This document shows, piece after piece, positions 6,841 to 8,361 of a DNA stretch of 8,361 bases (its first letter is position 1; each line of letters starts with the position of its first letter). Made by a program: the position numbers and the translations under genes. The stretch covers positions 1-8,361 of the forward strand of contig JACCTF010000290.1 of the NCBI GenBank assembly GCA_013812565.1, read 5' to 3'. Source of the DNA: Pyrinomonadaceae bacterium (GTDB lineage: Bacteria; Acidobacteriota; Blastocatellia; Pyrinomonadales; Pyrinomonadaceae). The notes under the pieces are model-generated. The model saw nothing but the letters and a program-made list of their open reading frames with translations. It made no database searches and was not told the DNA's origin.

Positions 6841-6860
6841 TCCGTAAGCAGCCTCCGCCG

Positions 6861-7613
6861 TCAAGAACGAGCTGCACTTCCAAGCCGTTTGTTGATCTCG
6901 TCCCAGTTAACCGTGTTCCACCATGCTTGCAGATATTCGGGACGACGATTTTGATATTTGAGGTAGTAAGCGTGTTCCCACACGTCATTACCGAGAATGG
7001 GTAGATGGCCCATCATTACGGGGTTGTCTTGATTGGGCGTCGTGACAATCTCGTACTTGCCCTGCCTTGAGCGCACCAGCCATACCCAGCCTGAGCCGAA
7101 CTGACGAGCGCCGGCATCGTTAAACTGCTTCTTGAAAGTGTCGAAGCCGCCGAAGGTCTTCTTGATCACCTCGGCGATTTGGCCGGAAGGTTCGCCGCCG
7201 CCCTGCGGCTTCATGATCTGCCAGAACATCGTGTGGTTGACATGCCCGCCGCCGTTATTCCTCACCGCCGTACGTATATCCTCGGGCACACTGTTCATGT
7301 CGCGGATCAACTCTTCGGGACTCTTGTTTTGCAGGGCCGTGTGCTTGGCGAGCGCTTCGTTTAACCGGGTGACATAAGTTGCGTGGTGCTTACCGTGATG
7401 GAGTTGCATTGTTTGCGCGTCGATGTGCGGCTCCAACGCGGCAAAGTCGTAAGGGAGCGGCGGCAGCTTATGAGGTCTACTGCTTTGCGCTGAACTTGTG
7501 GCGGCAGTGGTTTGCGCAAACACCCCGTCTCTATTGGCGACTGCCGGTTTAACAATCAATGATGCAAAGCCGTATGTCGCGCCCAAGAGCACGGCACGCC
7601 TCGATATGTTCAT
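6861..7613 (-). CDS. sodA: Exported Mn-type superoxide dismutase (Fe/Mn family) with Tat-like signal
   Basis: This is a 250-residue enzyme that converts superoxide to oxygen and hydrogen peroxide. Residues 1-26 form a signal peptide with SRRAVLL (4-10), a twin-arginine motif, a hydrophobic stretch to about 21, and AVA (24-26) as a likely signal peptidase site. A low-complexity linker of A/S/T/Q follows (33-46). The SOD domain starts at [15 protein letters not shown] (49-63). Metal ligands by alignment to E. coli SodA: His72, His127, Asp210 and His214 (the last two in DVWEHAYY). Gly123 together with Gln195 in NQDN is the pattern of Mn rather than Fe enzymes. Tat export suits a protein folded with its metal, so a periplasmic or surface location is inferred. 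GGAGG 5 nt before the ATG is a strong Shine-Dalgarno. It lies 136 bp after a second sod gene on the same strand, with which it shares a near-identical 5' segment. The symbol marks the family only. Confidence 0.94.
   Translation of the reverse strand: MNISRRAVLLGATYGFASLIVKPAVANRDGVFAQTTAATSSAQSSRPHKLPPLPYDFAALEPHIDAQTMQLHHGKHHATYVTRLNEALAKHTALQNKSPEELIRDMNSVPEDIRTAVRNNGGGHVNHTMFWQIMKPQGGGEPSGQIAEVIKKTFGGFDTFKKQFNDAGARQFGSGWVWLVRSRQGKYEIVTTPNQDNPVMMGHLPILGNDVWEHAYYLKYQNRRPEYLQAWWNTVNWDEINKRLGSAARS
7211..7475 (-). repeat. Near-identical direct repeat shared by the two sod genes (copy 1)
   Basis: By hand alignment at a fixed offset of 886 bp, this segment matches 8097-8361 with 13 mismatches in 265 positions, nine of them confined to 7293-7311. 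The rest of the genes (6891-7210 against 7777-8096) shows about 90 mismatches in 320. The window ends inside the second copy, so the right border of the repeat is unknown. Confidence 0.85.
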
Positions 7614-7618
7614 TGCTT

Positions 7619-7623
7619 CCTCC
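7619..7623 (-). promoter_or_regulatory. Strong Shine-Dalgarno for the exported sod
   Basis: Read on the minus strand this is GGAGG followed by AAGCA and the ATG at 7611-7613. It is the clearest ribosome binding site in the window and fixes the start that includes the Tat-like signal. The remaining 136-bp gap between the two sod genes (7614-7749) shows no convincing promoter or terminator. Confidence 0.75.
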
Positions 7624-7749
7624 GTGTATTCAAAAGTTTACGCTTAACCTTAAATGAACGATCAAGCAAGTGCGAACCGTACTGGTAATACGTAAACTTC
7701 CCGTTCCGGCTCGCCGCTCAAACGCTCGCGACTTTTGCTCGTCGCTTAG

Positions 7750-8361
7750 CTAGCTGCCTGCTTGCTTTAATCGTTTATTGATCTCGTCCCAGTTGACCGT
7801 GTTCCACCATGCGGCCAAATAGTCAGCGCGCTTGTTCTGGTACTTGAGATAGTAAGCATGTTCCCACACGTCATTACCCATAATCGGGTACTGACCGTTC
7901 ATCAATGGATTGTCTTGGTTGGGCGTGCTCAGCACTTGAAGCTTGCCGCCGCTGCCCTGCACCAGCCAGGCCCAGCCCGATCCGAACTGCTTGGTTCCGG
8001 CTTCATTGAACTGCTTCTTTAAGGATTCAAAATCGCCGAAGGTGCTGCGGATGGCGTCGGCGATTTGACCCGATGGTTCACCGCCGCCGTTCGGTTTCAT
8101 GATCTGCCAGAACATTGTGTGGTTGACATGCCCGCCGCCGTTATTCCTCACCGCCGTGCGTATATCCTCGGGCACACTCTGAAGACCGCGCACCAATTCT
8201 TCGGGACTCTTGTTTTGCAGGGCCGTATGCTTGGCGAGCGCTTCGTTTAACCGGGTGACATAAGTTGCGTGGTGCTTACCGTGATGCAGTTGCATTGTTT
8301 GCGCGTCGATGTGCGGCTCCAACGCGGCAAAGTCGTAAGGGAGCGGCGGCAGCTTATGAGG
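7750..8361 (-). CDS. sodA: Second Mn-type superoxide dismutase, 5' end beyond the window
   Basis: This is the upstream, tandem sod copy. The 203 visible residues start at [17 protein letters not shown] and run to the stop TAG at 7750-7752; the frame is still open at the right edge, so the start and any signal peptide lie outside. The TTG at 8320-8322 is an internal leucine codon matched by the other copy, not a start. Metal ligands are conserved: the first His of HHGKHH, the His of NHTMFW, and Asp and His of DVWEHAYY, with the Mn-type GGGH and NQDN signatures. The visible part lines up with the downstream sod without a gap at a constant distance of 886 bp. The C-terminal half differs clearly (for example NGQYPIMG against MGHLPILG). 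Whether this copy is cytoplasmic or exported cannot be seen. The pair probably arose by duplication and may be co-transcribed across the 136-bp gap. Confidence 0.93.
   Translation of the reverse strand, partial: PHKLPPLPYDFAALEPHIDAQTMQLHHGKHHATYVTRLNEALAKHTALQNKSPEELVRGLQSVPEDIRTAVRNNGGGHVNHTMFWQIMKPNGGGEPSGQIADAIRSTFGDFESLKKQFNEAGTKQFGSGWAWLVQGSGGKLQVLSTPNQDNPLMNGQYPIMGNDVWEHAYYLKYQNKRADYLAAWWNTVNWDEINKRLKQAGS
8097..8361 (-). repeat. Near-identical direct repeat shared by the two sod genes (copy 2)
   Basis: Partner of 7211-7475, covering the N-terminal half of the upstream sod. The 164 bp from 8198 to 8361 differ from 7312-7475 at only two positions. The similarity continues to the window edge. 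Confidence 0.85.

Noticed and set aside
6770..6845. CRISPR-like array
   Set aside because: Units are only 7 bp, contiguous and mirrored, with no spacers of 25-40 bp and no cas genes nearby.
6764..6864. Small gene or N-terminal extension in the gap before the methyltransferase
   Set aside because: The open frame there is out of register with the methyltransferase and runs through the heptad palindrome, so its peptide is a by-product of the repeat.
7728..7745. Hairpin GCGAC-8-GTCGC as a terminator of the second sod
   Set aside because: The stem is only 5 bp and no T-tract follows in the direction of transcription, so chance is a sufficient explanation.
8320..8322. TTG as start codon of the second sod
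   Set aside because: The frame stays open to the window edge, and the upstream 13 codons encode [13 protein letters not shown], identical to the other copy, so the codon is an internal leucine.

Overview
The window looks like bacterial chromosome of roughly middle GC content, densely coded, with no rRNA, tRNA, CRISPR or insertion sequence that I can recognise. The organism cannot be fixed from the sequence. The style of the tandem superoxide dismutases, the YgfZ/GcvT-like protein beside an Fe-S uracil-DNA glycosylase, and the mosaic of sugar genes would fit a soil bacterium such as an Acidobacteriota member (perhaps Blastocatellia). That is an impression from family resemblance, not a measurement.

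Layout. Positions 1-2801 lie on the minus strand: a large polytopic membrane protein of unknown function (981-2801), then an Fe-S type uracil-DNA glycosylase (246-857), then the N-terminus of a YgfZ/GcvT-type folate-binding protein running off the left edge (1-222). A 53-bp divergent gap leads into a plus-strand sugar block: a DPM1-like family 2 glycosyltransferase (2855-3667), an extended SDR nucleotide-sugar enzyme (3826-4881) and a DegT/DnrJ/EryC1/StrS sugar aminotransferase (4835-5956). The last two overlap by 47 bp and are probably translationally coupled. A convergent SAM-dependent methyltransferase (5987-6763, minus) follows.

The right part (6861-8361, minus) holds two tandem Mn-type superoxide dismutase genes. 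The downstream copy is complete and carries an apparent Tat signal. The upstream copy is cut by the window edge. Between the complete sod gene and the methyltransferase sits an inverted-repeat element built from 7-bp units.

How the genes work together. The glycosyltransferase, SDR, aminotransferase, methyltransferase and multi-pass membrane protein together suggest a small locus that makes and attaches an (amino)sugar on a lipid or surface glycan. The SDR lacks the usual catalytic tyrosine. The two sod genes are strikingly mosaic: near-identical in the 5' half and only about 72% identical in the 3' half, as expected from gene conversion. I did not find a convincing wholly new system. The best leads are the heptad palindrome, the sod mosaic and the tyrosine-less SDR.
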